Source: Kitasatospora sp. NBC_00374
GTDB lineage: Bacteria > Actinomycetota > Actinomycetes > Streptomycetales > Streptomycetaceae
NCBI RefSeq assembly: GCF_041434935.1
Contig: NZ_CP107964.1
Location: 2,914,001 to 2,978,000, forward strand
DNA: 64,000 nt
Direction: 5' to 3'
In this document: positions 9,297-19,219 of the stretch, in pieces
Position numbering within the stretch: the stretch's first letter is position 1
Layout: each line of letters opens with the position of its first letter
Position numbers and translations under genes: made by a program
The notes under the pieces: model-generated
Databases searched by the model: none
The model's input: the letters and a program-made list of their open reading frames with translations, nothing else
What the model was told of the DNA's origin: nothing

Positions 9297-10139
9297 TCAG
9301 CGGCCGAGGAATTCCGCGACCGTCCGGACGAACCGCTCCTCGTCGTCGAGCCACGGGAAGTGGCCCGCGCCCGGCTGCACACGGTGGACGCCCTGCGGGA
9401 AGACCTCGGCGAACTCGGCGGCCCGCCGCGGCGACGGGCCGCCGTCGAGCTCGCCGGACAGCACCAGCACGGGCGCCTTGAGGCCGGCCAGGCCCGCCCT
9501 GGTGGCGTCCGGGTCGAAGGCGCCGGCCGCCCAGAACAGCCGCGCGGCCTCGGCGTTGCGCTGGGCCGGGCCGCCGGCCGCGTGCTCCTGGGCCGCCGCG
9601 TCCCAGCGGCCGTAGAGCAGCGGCTGCATCGCGTCCGACTGCTCGGGGGTGAGGGCTCCGGCCAGCGCCGCCTCCATCGCGGCCAGCGCGGCCGGGCCCC
9701 ACGCGGGGTTGCCGCGCAGCCGCACGGCCTCGCGGAAGTCGTCGACGTCGACCGGGATGCCGACGGCCGCGGTGACCGGGGTGATCAGGGCGAGCCGCCC
9801 GATCCGCTCGGGGTGCTCGGCGGCGTAGCGGGTGGCCAGGCCCGCTCCCGCGGAGTGCCCGAGCAGGTCGATCCGCTCCAGGCCGAGGTAGGCGCGCAGC
9901 GCCTCGACGTCGGCGACCTGCCGGTCGCAGCGGTAGCCCGCCGGGTCGTCCGGGCGCCCGGAGCGGCCGGTCCCGCGCAGGTCGAGCAGGACCAGGGTGC
10001 GGTGCGCGGCCAGGCCGCCGAGGTCGCCCAGATACGCGGCGGCGCGCATCGGGCCGCCGGGCAGACAGATCAGCGGCTCGCCGCGGCCGATCCGGCGGTA
10101 GGCGAGGGTGGTCCCGTCAGGGGCGGTGAAGTTGGGCAT
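9297..10139 (-). CDS. Alpha/beta hydrolase (proline iminopeptidase-like)
   Basis: 280 aa from the ATG at 10139 (MPNFTAPDGTTLAYRRIG); GAGGA lies 9 nt upstream, a better spacing than for the ATG two codons earlier at 10145. Features: oxyanion segment LPGGP near 27-31, DLRGTGRSG, nucleophile elbow GHSAGAG with Ser96, and a late GAGHFPWLD containing the catalytic His. A helical cap lies between. Typical of small cytosolic hydrolases; substrate unknown. Ends 28 nt after the start of the ADP-ribosylglycohydrolase in gene order, so the two may be co-transcribed. Confidence 0.87.
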   Translation of the reverse strand: MPNFTAPDGTTLAYRRIGRGEPLICLPGGPMRAAAYLGDLGGLAAHRTLVLLDLRGTGRSGRPDDPAGYRCDRQVADVEALRAYLGLERIDLLGHSAGAGLATRYAAEHPERIGRLALITPVTAAVGIPVDVDDFREAVRLRGNPAWGPAALAAMEAALAGALTPEQSDAMQPLLYGRWDAAAQEHAAGGPAQRNAEAARLFWAAGAFDPDATRAGLAGLKAPVLVLSGELDGGPSPRRAAEFAEVFPQGVHRVQPGAGHFPWLDDEERFVRTVAEFLGR

Positions 10140-10374
10140 GGCCATGATCCTCGCGACCCGGAACCTCCGGCGCAAGGAGGCCGGACCGGCTCGGTCCGAC
10201 CGCGTCGCGTCGGCACCGGTGGCTTCGGCTGCGGCGGCCAGCCGTTGGAGCCCCGCCGGGTGCGCGGCGAGCGCGCTGCGCCCGGCGCGTGTCGCGGCGA
10301 GCGGGGTGTGCGGCCGCCGACCCGACGCACCCCTTTCCCGACCGTCCTCCCGACCGTGCCGCAGCCGGGTGATC

Positions 10375-10788
10375 TCAGCACCTGTCGTCGATCTCCCGGA
10401 ACGAGCCGTAGTGGTCCGCGGTCCAGTACCGCTCCCCCGCCGCGCCGGTCACCACCCGGCGGGTCCCCCGGTCGCCCGAGCCCGGGGTGGTCACGGTGTA
10501 CTCGTGGTAGTAGCCGCCGCCCCGGCGGGGCAGCCGGTTCTCCCGGTTCTCGAAGACGACACCGTCCGTGCGGTACGGGTACGGGCCGCCCGCCGCGATC
10601 AGCGCGAGGGTGTCGGCGGCCTGCTTCGGCAGCCCGGAGCGGCACACGTCCGCCAGCGCGGAGCTGCTCGGCACCCAGCTGCCGGACGGGCGGGCGGCGG
10701 ACGCCGCGGGGCCGGGCGTGGGGCTGCCGTCGCACCCGGCCAGGGCGCAGACGGCGAGGGCGAGGGCGAGGACCGGTCGGCTGTGCAT
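10375..10788 (-). CDS. Guanyl-specific ribonuclease of the RNase Sa/barnase family, predicted lipoprotein
   Basis: 137 aa. Residues ~45-137 align closely, from memory, with Streptomyces RNase Sa: PYPYRTDGVVFENRE, GGYYHEYTVTTPG, RGTRRVVTG and DHYGSFREIDDRC. All catalytic residues are present: Glu96, Arg107, Arg111 and His126 (RNase Sa Glu54, Arg65, Arg69, His85). Cys49 and the C-terminal Cys137 match its disulfide. The signal peptide ends in LAGC19, a lipobox, so the enzyme is probably lipid-anchored rather than released. It cleaves RNA after G. No barstar-like inhibitor gene is adjacent. Confidence 0.93.
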   Translation of the reverse strand: MHSRPVLALALAVCALAGCDGSPTPGPAASAARPSGSWVPSSSALADVCRSGLPKQAADTLALIAAGGPYPYRTDGVVFENRENRLPRRGGGYYHEYTVTTPGSGDRGTRRVVTGAAGERYWTADHYGSFREIDDRC

Positions 10789-10835
10789 GGGCCCAGCCTG
10801 CCCACGGCCGGGCGGTTCACCCCGAAAACGCCGCC

Positions 10836-10918
10836 GGGGCGGGAACGGACGCCATTGTCCGTTCCCGCCCCGACTGCTTCACGTACGGCGGCTCTCCTGC
10901 GCCGAGCTCCGCCGTACG
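10836..10918 (-). terminator. Tandem hairpin terminator downstream of ppdK
   Basis: Two hairpins follow the leftward ppdK stop: 10882-10891 with 10909-10918 (10 bp, 17-nt loop) and 10836-10850 with 10857-10871 (15 bp perfect, 6-nt loop). Together they separate ppdK from the RNase gene. Confidence 0.75.
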
Positions 10919-10986
10919 CCCCTCCCCGGTTGGAGGGGGTGCGGTCAGCGATGGGACCACGTCGACGGGGGGATGTCCCCGGCCCG

Positions 10987-13695
10987 TCAGCGCGAGTCGC
11001 TGCCCGCCGTCTCGAGGGCGGCGCGGCCTGCCTCCAGGCGCGCCACCGGGATCCGGAAGGGGGAGCAGGACACGTAGTCCAGTCCCACCTCGTGGAAGAA
11101 GTGCACCGAGTCCGGGTCGCCGCCGTGCTCGCCGCAGACTCCGAGCTTGAGGTCGGGCCGGGTGGCCCGGCCGGCCTCGGCGGCCATCTTGACCAGCGAG
11201 CCGACGCCGTCCCGGTCGATGGTCTCGAACGGGCTGACGCCGAAGATGCCCTTCTCCAGGTAGGCGGTGAAGAAGCTGGCCTCCACGTCGTCCCGGGAGA
11301 AGCCCCAGACCGTCTGGGTGAGGTCGTTGGTGCCGAAGGAGAAGAACTCGGCGGCCTCGGCGATCTGACCTGCGGTCACCGCGGCGCGCGGCAACTCGAT
11401 CATGGTGCCCAGCTTGATGTCCAGCGGCACCCCGGTGGACGAGACGACCTCGGCGAGCACCCGCTCGCACTCGTCGCGCACCAGCTCCAGCTCCTGGACG
11501 GTGCCGACCAGCGGGATCATCACCTCGGGCCGCGGGTCGCCGCCGGCCAGCTTGCGCTCGGCCGCGGCCTCCGCGATCGCCCGGACCTGCATCCCGAACA
11601 GGCCGGGGATGACCAGGCCGAGGCGCACACCGCGCAGACCCAGCATCGGGTTCTGCTCGTGCAGCTTGTGCACGGCCTGGAGCAGGCGCAGGTCGTTCTC
11701 GTTCGGGTCCTTGCGGGCCTCGGCGAGGGCGACGCGCACCGAGAGCTCGGTGATGTCGGGGAGGAACTCGTGCAGCGGCGGGTCGAGCAGCCGGACGGTG
11801 ACGGGGAGCCCGTCCATCGACTGGAAGAGCTCGAGGAAGTCGCCCTTCTGCAGCGGCAGCAGGGTGGAGAGCGCCTGCTCGCGGTCCTTGTCGTTGTCGG
11901 CCAGGATCAGGTGCTCCACCTCCTTGCGCCGCTCCTCGCCGAGGAACATGTGCTCGGTACGGCACAGACCGATGCCCTGGGCGCCGTAGCGGCGGGCGCG
12001 GTTGGCGTCCTCGGCGTTGTCCGCGTTGGCCCGTACGGCGAGCCGGCGGCGTACGTCGGCGTGCGACATCAGCCGGTGCACGGCCTGGACCAGGCCGCCC
12101 TGGACATCGGCGCCGGCGTGCAGGGTGCCCTCGAAGTACTCGACCACCGGGGACGGCAGCACCGGGACCTCGCCCAGGTAGACCTTGCCGTTCGCGCCGT
12201 CGATGGAGACCACGTCGCCCTCGTGGACGACCTGGCCGTCGGAGGTGGTGAACTTGCGGTTCTTGGTGTCCACCTCCAGCTCCTCGGCGCCGCAGACACA
12301 GGTCTTGCCCATGCCGCGGGCGACGACGGCCGCGTGCGAGGTCTTGCCGCCGCGGGAGGTCAGGATGCCCTCGGCGGCGATCATGCCTTCCAGGTCGTCC
12401 GGGTTGGTCTCACGGCGGACGAGGATGACCTTCTCGCCGGAGCGGGACCACTTGACCGCGGTGTACGAGTCGAAGACCACCCGGCCGACCGCGGCGCCGG
12501 GCGAGGCGGCGATGCCCCAGGCCACCGGCTTGGTCTCGGAGGTGGGCGCGAAACGCGGGAACATCAGCTGGGCCAGCTGGGCGCCGTTGACCCGGTGCAG
12601 CGCCTCGTCGAGGTCGATCAGGCCCTGGTCGACCAGCTGGACGGCGATCCGGAAGGCGGCGGCGGCGGTGCGCTTGCCGATCCGGGTCTGCAGCATCCAG
12701 AGCTTGCCGCGCTCGATGGTGAACTCGATGTCGCACAGGTCGCGGTAGTGCGTCTCGAGCTTGTGCATGATCGCCATCAGCTCGTCGTACGACTTCTTGT
12801 CGAGCTGCTCCAGGTCGGCGAGCTGGAGGGTGTTGCGGATGCCGGCGACGACGTCCTCGCCCTGCGCGTTCTGCAGGTAGTCGCCGTAGACGCCCTGGGC
12901 ACCGGTGGAGGGGTCGCGGGTGAAGGCGACACCGGTGCCGGAGTCCTCGCCGAGGTTGCCGAAGACCATGCTGCAGATGTTGACGGCCGTGCCCAGGCTG
13001 TTCGGGATGCGCTCCTGGCGGCGGTACAGGCGGGCCCGGTCGCCGTTCCAGGAGTGGAAGACGGCGTGGATGGCCAGGTCGAGCTGCTCGCGCGGCTCCT
13101 GCGGGAACTCCCGCCCGGTCTCGCGGCGCACGATGCCCTTGAAGGTCTCCACCAGCACCTTGAGGTCCTCGGCGGTGAGGTCGAGGTCGTTCTCGGTGCC
13201 CTTGGCGCTCTTGAGCTCGTCCAGCGCGTCCTCGAACAGCTCGCCCTCGACGCCCAGCACGGTCTTGCCGAACATCTGGACCAGGCGGCGGTAGGAGTCC
13301 CAGGCGAAGCGCTCATTGCCGGACTGCGCGACCAGGCCCGTCACCGAGGCGTCGGAGAGCCCGATGTTCAGGACGGTGTCCATCATGCCCGGCATGGAGA
13401 ACTTGGCACCGGAGCGCACGGAGACCAGCAGCGGGTTGTCGGCCTGGCCGAGCTGCTTGCCCATCTCGGACTCGAGCGCCAGCAGGTGCCGGCTGATCTC
13501 GTCGTTGAGCGAGCCCGGCTCGCTGCCGGTCTGCAGGAAGACCTTGCAGGCCTCCGTGGTGATGGTGAACCCCGGGGGGACGGGGAGACCCAGGTTGGTC
13601 ATCTCGGCGAGGTTCGCACCCTTCCCGCCAAGAAGGTCCTTGAGGTCCTTGTTTCCTTCGGTGAAGGAGTAAACAAACTTCTGCTCGGACGGCAC
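10987..13695 (-). CDS. ppdK: Pyruvate, phosphate dikinase
   Basis: 902 aa from a GTG at 13695 (MPSEQKFVYSFTEGNKDLKDLLGGKGANLAEM), preceded by GAGGAG at 8-nt spacing. The N-terminal ATP-grasp domain opens with LLGGKGANLAEMTNLGLPVPPGFT. The central phosphohistidine motif is LTSRGGKTSHAAVVARGMGKTCV, and the C-terminal PEP/pyruvate TIM barrel includes GLCRTEHMF, MIPLVGT, FFSFGTNDLTQTVWGFSRDD and the catalytic-Cys segment GVCGEHGGDP. It interconverts pyruvate, ATP and Pi with PEP, AMP and PPi. Monocistronic. A loose promoter (TTGTGT, 19 nt, TAGCGT) can be read upstream near 13858-13890. Confidence 0.97.
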   Translation of the reverse strand: MPSEQKFVYSFTEGNKDLKDLLGGKGANLAEMTNLGLPVPPGFTITTEACKVFLQTGSEPGSLNDEISRHLLALESEMGKQLGQADNPLLVSVRSGAKFSMPGMMDTVLNIGLSDASVTGLVAQSGNERFAWDSYRRLVQMFGKTVLGVEGELFEDALDELKSAKGTENDLDLTAEDLKVLVETFKGIVRRETGREFPQEPREQLDLAIHAVFHSWNGDRARLYRRQERIPNSLGTAVNICSMVFGNLGEDSGTGVAFTRDPSTGAQGVYGDYLQNAQGEDVVAGIRNTLQLADLEQLDKKSYDELMAIMHKLETHYRDLCDIEFTIERGKLWMLQTRIGKRTAAAAFRIAVQLVDQGLIDLDEALHRVNGAQLAQLMFPRFAPTSETKPVAWGIAASPGAAVGRVVFDSYTAVKWSRSGEKVILVRRETNPDDLEGMIAAEGILTSRGGKTSHAAVVARGMGKTCVCGAEELEVDTKNRKFTTSDGQVVHEGDVVSIDGANGKVYLGEVPVLPSPVVEYFEGTLHAGADVQGGLVQAVHRLMSHADVRRRLAVRANADNAEDANRARRYGAQGIGLCRTEHMFLGEERRKEVEHLILADNDKDREQALSTLLPLQKGDFLELFQSMDGLPVTVRLLDPPLHEFLPDITELSVRVALAEARKDPNENDLRLLQAVHKLHEQNPMLGLRGVRLGLVIPGLFGMQVRAIAEAAAERKLAGGDPRPEVMIPLVGTVQELELVRDECERVLAEVVSSTGVPLDIKLGTMIELPRAAVTAGQIAEAAEFFSFGTNDLTQTVWGFSRDDVEASFFTAYLEKGIFGVSPFETIDRDGVGSLVKMAAEAGRATRPDLKLGVCGEHGGDPDSVHFFHEVGLDYVSCSPFRIPVARLEAGRAALETAGSDSR

Positions 13696-14178
13696 GGGTC
13701 GGTCTCCTCGCACACGGTTGCCCTGACGCCGGAGAACATACCCATTTCGAAGGTGGTGCCGCGCCGTCGACATGACGTACGAGGCTCGGGATCCGCGGAC
13801 ACCCGACAGATCGAATGCCCGTCAGGGCGTTTACCTCTGTTGGTGAAATCGTCCGGCTGACGCTAGTGATGCTTCAAGTAGTGAACACAACGAAACCTGA
13901 AGATCACATGAACCGGACAGAGCGTAGTGGTCCGCGAACCACTGTGTTGCCCCGGCTTGATTTCCTGCATCCAGCCGCGCCGATCCGCCGGAAAGCCCCT
14001 TCGGGAAGCGATTCACACCCGCTCACCCCTGCGGAGACCTCTGACCAGGCGTCAACCGCCACGATATGTGGCCAGCGTCACGGGCGCATCTCAGCCGTCG
14101 GTCGTAGTCGACCTGCGCCGATCGTGTCATTGCGTCACAACGGAACCGCCCACCGTGACCGAAATCTGCCTCAAAGGA
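13696..14178. other. Intergenic region between ppdK and the dusB terminator
   Basis: About 480 bp, noticeably more A/T-rich than the flanking genes around 13860-13930, as expected for the ppdK promoter region. A small hairpin (6-bp arms, AGTGGT/ACCACT) lies near 13930-13947. No convincing coding frame is present. Confidence 0.45.
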
Positions 14179-14207
14179 GCCCTCTTGGCCAGGTTGTCCA
14201 AGAGGGC
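14179..14207 (-). terminator. dusB terminator
   Basis: Perfect 10-bp arms (14179-14188 and 14198-14207), 9-nt loop, about 54 nt beyond the leftward dusB stop, followed in the direction of transcription by a T-containing stretch. Confidence 0.75.
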
Positions 14208-14260
14208 CCGTCCGAGGCGGCCTGCGCACCACAGCGGCCGGTTTGGCCACTTCGTAGCGA

Positions 14261-15430
14261 TCAGCCGCCCGAGGTGTCCAGTTCGGCGTCCACGCTCGGC
14301 ACGGCGCAGTCGTACGGATCGTCCAACCACCCCTCGGGAAGGACAACACGATTGTTGCCACTCGTCCGCCCGCGCGGGCCGTCGGCGCCGGCCGGCCACA
14401 GTTGTGCCTGGTCAACCTGGGCGAGGGTGTCGCCGAGCTCGGCCAGGGAGCTGGAGTTGGCGAGCCTGACCCGCAGCTCGGAACCGACCGAGAAGCCCTT
14501 GGTGTACCAGGCGACGTGCTTTCGGAAGTCGATCACACCGCGGGTCTCGTCACCCATCCACTCGCCGAGCAGCTGGGCGTGCCGGACCATCGAGCGGGCC
14601 ACGTCGGCGAAGGCCGGGCGGGCGTAGTCCGCCTCGCCCTCGAAGATCGAGACCAGGTCCCGGAAGAGCCAGGGCCGGCCCAGGCAGCCGCGGCCGACCA
14701 CCACGCCGTCGCAGCCGGTCTCGCGCATCATCCGCACCGCGTCGTCGGCCGACCAGATGTCACCGTTGCCCAGCACCGGGATCCCGGTCGGGACGGCCTC
14801 GCGCAGCCGGGCGATCGCCGACCAGTCCGCGGTGCCCCCGTAGTGCTGGGCGGCCGTGCGGCCGTGCAGGGCGATCGCCGAGACCCCCTCCTCGGCGCCG
14901 ATCCGGCCGGCGTCCAGGAAGGTGAGGTGGTCGTCGTCGATGCCCTTGCGCATCTTCATGGTCACCGGACGGCCGCCGGCCCCCGCGACCGCCTCCCGGA
15001 GGATCTCGCGGAGCAGGTTGCGCTTGTACGGCAGGGCCGAGCCGCCGCCCTTGCGGGTGACCTTGGGGACGGGGCAGCCGAAGTTGAGGTCGATGTGGTC
15101 GGCCAGGTCCTCGTCCGCGATCATGCGGGCGGCCTTGCCGACGGTGACCGGGTCCACGCCGTACAGCTGGATCGAGCGGGGCTTCTCGCTCGGGTCGAAG
15201 TGGATCAGCTGCATGGTCTTGGCGTTCCGCTCGACCAGCGCCCGGGTGGTGATCATCTCGGAGACGAACAGGCCGCGGCCACCGCTCTGCTCACGGCACA
15301 GGGTGCGGAACGGCGCGTTGGTGATCCCCGCCATCGGGGCCAGCACGACGGGAGGCCAGACCTGCATCGGGCCGATGTTCAGCGGCGCGAACTCGGTGGC
15401 GGCCGGGGCGGGCGCGGGCGTGGTGGTCAT
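14261..15430 (-). CDS. dusB: tRNA-dihydrouridine synthase
   Basis: 389 aa from the ATG at 15430 (MTTTPAPAPAATEFAPLNIG), with TGAGGA about 10 nt upstream; an in-frame extension to 16693 is a Pro/Arg-rich artefact. Dus signatures: VVLAPMAGITNAPFRTLCRE, SIQLYGVDP, DLNFGCPVPKVTRKGGG with catalytic Cys119, MKMRKGIDD, ALHGRTAAQHYGGTADW and VGRGCLGRPWLF for FMN binding. It reduces uridines in tRNA to dihydrouridine using NADPH. Divergent from the NADAR gene. Confidence 0.95.
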   Translation of the reverse strand: MTTTPAPAPAATEFAPLNIGPMQVWPPVVLAPMAGITNAPFRTLCREQSGGRGLFVSEMITTRALVERNAKTMQLIHFDPSEKPRSIQLYGVDPVTVGKAARMIADEDLADHIDLNFGCPVPKVTRKGGGSALPYKRNLLREILREAVAGAGGRPVTMKMRKGIDDDHLTFLDAGRIGAEEGVSAIALHGRTAAQHYGGTADWSAIARLREAVPTGIPVLGNGDIWSADDAVRMMRETGCDGVVVGRGCLGRPWLFRDLVSIFEGEADYARPAFADVARSMVRHAQLLGEWMGDETRGVIDFRKHVAWYTKGFSVGSELRVRLANSSSLAELGDTLAQVDQAQLWPAGADGPRGRTSGNNRVVLPEGWLDDPYDCAVPSVDAELDTSGG

Positions 15431-15580
15431 GCGCGGCAAGTCCTCAGGGGGAGGGGTTCGAGACTCTCCATTGTCCCCCACTCGGCGCACCGGCCGGTCG
15501 GGCCGCTCCCGGGGCACCGTGGCGGGACCTCGGAACAATGCGATGGTCGGCTGTCGGCGTCCGATGCGACGATGGGCGCC

Positions 15581-16159
15581 ATGACGACCGTGCAACCCAC
15601 CACCCCCACCGACGCCCGCACCCGCGACGAGCTCGCCACGCTGGTGGCCTGCGGTGCCCGGCCCAAGTACCTGCTGTTCTGGGGCCACCAGCCGGAGCGG
15701 GACGGCAGCGTCGGGTCCGGGTCGCTGAGCCAGTGGTGGTCGGCTCCGTTCACCGTGGACGGGACGCGCTACCCGACCGCCGAGCACTGGATGATGGCCG
15801 GCAAGGCCCGGCTGTTCGGGGACGAGGCGATCGTGCCGCGGATCCTGGCGGCCCGGTCGCCGGCCGAGGCCAAGAAGCTGGGGCGGCAGGTGGCTGGCTT
15901 CGAGGAGCGGCGCTGGGCGGCCGCACGGTTCGAGCTGGTGGTGCAGGGCAACGTCGCCAAGTTCGGTTCGAGCGACGAGCTGCGCTCCTACCTGCTGGGC
16001 ACCGCCCACCGGGTGCTGGTGGAGGCCAGCCCGCTCGACCGTCTCTGGGGGATCGGCCTGGCGGCCGACGACGAGCGGGCGACCGACCCCTACCGGTGGC
16101 GCGGGCTCAACCTCCTGGGCTTCGCCCTGATGGAGGCCCGTGCCCGGCTGGAAGGCTGA
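15581..16159 (+). CDS. NADAR family protein (YbiA-like N-glycosidase)
   Basis: 192 aa. The block YLLFWGHQPERDGSVGSGSLSQWWSAPFTVDGTRYPTAEHWMMAGKA, then AKKLGRQVAGF...W, LLGTAHRVLVEASPLDRLWGIGL and RGLNLLGFALMEAR, is the NADAR signature. Family members hydrolyse N-glycosidic bonds in ADP-ribosylated bases or early riboflavin intermediates. An ATG at 15581 is used; another in-frame ATG lies three codons upstream at 15572. No Shine-Dalgarno is visible before either, so the mRNA could be leaderless. Confidence 0.9.
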   Translation: MTTVQPTTPTDARTRDELATLVACGARPKYLLFWGHQPERDGSVGSGSLSQWWSAPFTVDGTRYPTAEHWMMAGKARLFGDEAIVPRILAARSPAEAKKLGRQVAGFEERRWAAARFELVVQGNVAKFGSSDELRSYLLGTAHRVLVEASPLDRLWGIGLAADDERATDPYRWRGLNLLGFALMEARARLEG

Positions 16160-16329
16160 CCGCTCGCGGCCCACCGCCCCGCCCCTGCACGGCAGTTGAT
16201 CCACTTCGAGCCGTAAGGGCGCCGACTTGTGCCCGTAACACGACTGCCGTATCGGCGGGCCAGGATGGCTGCCAGGCATGGCCTGGGGCGGGGCAGGAGT
16301 CCTCGGGCGGAGAGGTCGGGTCCGACACG

Positions 16330-17574
16330 ATGACAGTCCAGGAGCTGGGCCCCACGGCGGCCGAGGTCGAGGGGGTGCGGGCCGAGCTCGACGAGCTGCT
16401 GCGCGCCCGGCAGTACGCGGCGCTGCGCGAGCGGCGGCTGACCGAGGCCGTGCGGGCCGCGGCGCAGCCGCCCTCCGAGCCACCGGCCGAGCTGCTGCAC
16501 CAACTGGGCCAGGCGCGAAGGCTGCGCGAGGGGCTGAGCGAGCGCTGCCGGCAACAGGACGAGCGGCTGCGGGCGCTGGAGGGGCAGGAGCGCGCCGGGG
16601 CGGCGCCGCGGCGCCGGCCCACCGGCGCCAGGTTCGCCGACAGCTACGAGGCGGGGCCGCAGACGGCGCCGCCGCCCGTGGCAGCGCCGGCACCGGCGGC
16701 GCCGATGCGGGGCGCCCGGTTCAGCGGGGTGCGGGAGAGCGCGCCCGCACCCGGACCTGAGCCGGCCGAGCCGCCGCAGGCGCCCCCGGCCCCACCCGAG
16801 CCCGGGCCGCGGGCGCGCTCCGAGGAGGAGCTGGCCGCGCTGGCCGTCCTGATCACCGATCTGCACCTCCGGGGCTCCGGCGGCGAGTCGGCGGCGCTCG
16901 CCGCCCGGGCCGCGCTGGCGCTGGCACCGGCCGACGTCGTCCGGCTGGCCGTCCGGCTGCGCGCGGCCGGACCGCCCGGTGCCGCCGGATACCTGGCCCG
17001 GTCGACCGCCGACGGGCCGGCCGCCCAGGCCGTGGGGACGTTGGCCGGGCTGCGGGAGGCCGGGCTGACCGAGGAGGCCGCACAGGTGTTCCACGTCCTT
17101 CGTGCGGTGCCCGCCGACGGGCTGCCCGAGCTGCTGGCGGCCCTGGAGCAGGCCGGGCAGACCGCCGACGGGCAGACCCTGCTGTGGGAGTGGGGATCGG
17201 CGTCCGCCGTCGAACTGGCCCGGCTGGCCGAGCAGTTGTCCGCCATGGGCCGGGCCGGGGACAGTCGCGTACTGCTCCACCAGGCGGCCGGCCGGCCGAT
17301 CCCCGAGGTGATCGAGGTGGCCCGGGAGCTGGCCGACGGGCTGGCGGTGGACCTGGTCGGCGAGGTGGTCCGGCTGCGCTCGGCGACCGGCCTGGGCGAG
17401 TTCGGGCGGGCGGTGCTGCCCCGCCCGGAGCTGTACGGGGCGCTGCTCGCCGCGGTCGCCCGGCTGGACGCGGCGCGGGCCCGGACGGCACTGGCGGCGC
17501 TGCGCACGGCCGGCCTGCCGACCGAACCGGCCGTCCGCGGCTCGGGGCGGCGGCGCTCCCGGGGCCGCGGCTGA
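16330..17574 (+). CDS. Hypothetical protein, coiled-coil N-terminus and helical-repeat C-terminus
   Basis: 414 aa, not recognised. Residues ~10-95 are charged and helical (RAELDELLRARQYAALRERRLTEAV, then LRALEGQE), consistent with a coiled coil. A ~70-residue Pro/Ala-rich linker follows, containing two copies of a GARF-S/A motif (TGARFADSYE and RGARFSGVRE). The C-terminal ~250 residues are Leu/Ala-rich with recurring segments such as VLITDLHLRG, VLRAVPADGLPELLAALEQAG and RLAEQLSAMGRAGDS, resembling an alpha-solenoid of short repeats. No signal peptide or membrane segment. Function unknown. Confidence 0.75.
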   Translation: MTVQELGPTAAEVEGVRAELDELLRARQYAALRERRLTEAVRAAAQPPSEPPAELLHQLGQARRLREGLSERCRQQDERLRALEGQERAGAAPRRRPTGARFADSYEAGPQTAPPPVAAPAPAAPMRGARFSGVRESAPAPGPEPAEPPQAPPAPPEPGPRARSEEELAALAVLITDLHLRGSGGESAALAARAALALAPADVVRLAVRLRAAGPPGAAGYLARSTADGPAAQAVGTLAGLREAGLTEEAAQVFHVLRAVPADGLPELLAALEQAGQTADGQTLLWEWGSASAVELARLAEQLSAMGRAGDSRVLLHQAAGRPIPEVIEVARELADGLAVDLVGEVVRLRSATGLGEFGRAVLPRPELYGALLAAVARLDAARARTALAALRTAGLPTEPAVRGSGRRRSRGRG

Positions 17575-17576
17575 GA

Positions 17577-17621
17577 CGCCGGACGGCCCCCGCCGCGCGA
17601 GGCGGTGGGGGCCGTCCGGCG
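17577..17621. terminator. Bidirectional terminator between the helical protein gene and glyS
   Basis: 15-bp perfect arms (17577-17591 and 17607-17621) around a GC-rich loop, located just after the stop at 17574 and before the convergent glyS stop at 17635. Confidence 0.8.
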
Positions 17622-17634
17622 GGGTGAATCCCGG

Positions 17635-19017
<1,383 letters not shown>

Positions 19018-19182
19018 AGTGCTCTCTTCAGTACGACGGCACGGTCAAGGCGCGGCTGGTTGCACGCACCCGAATGCCCCAGGTTACCGGGCGCACGTGC
19101 CCCACTGTCACACCGGTTTCACCGCGCGCCTGCGCGGCGGACCTCGCACATTCGTGCTCCACGATCAGCCAATCGGGTGAGT

Positions 19183-19219
19183 TGACAATCATTTCCAAAC
19201 AAGATGAGAATGGTTGTCA
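19183..19219 (+). promoter_or_regulatory. Tandem Zur boxes in front of znuA
   Basis: Two 15-bp imperfect palindromes, TGACAATCATTTCCA (19183-19197) and TGAGAATGGTTGTCA (19205-19219), each match the 7-1-7 Fur/Zur-type pattern TGAAAATnATTTTCA as known for Streptomyces Zur. Their starts are 22 bp apart, two helical turns. The second box covers the first codons of the open frame, so operator and start region overlap. Expected effect: repression of znuA-znuC-znuB-zur when zinc is sufficient. Confidence 0.8.

Noticed and set aside
10108..13860. 1250-codon frame antisense to ppdK
   Set aside because: Low-complexity Val/Leu/Gly/His/Gln product; ppdK on the other strand is complete with all motifs.
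15431..15480. GGTTCGAGAC resembling a tRNA T-loop
   Set aside because: No acceptor or anticodon stems can be built around it.
14261..16693. 810-codon frame reading through dusB
   Set aside because: The part upstream of 15430 is Pro/Arg/Ala-rich, covers the divergent NADAR gene and lacks Dus similarity.
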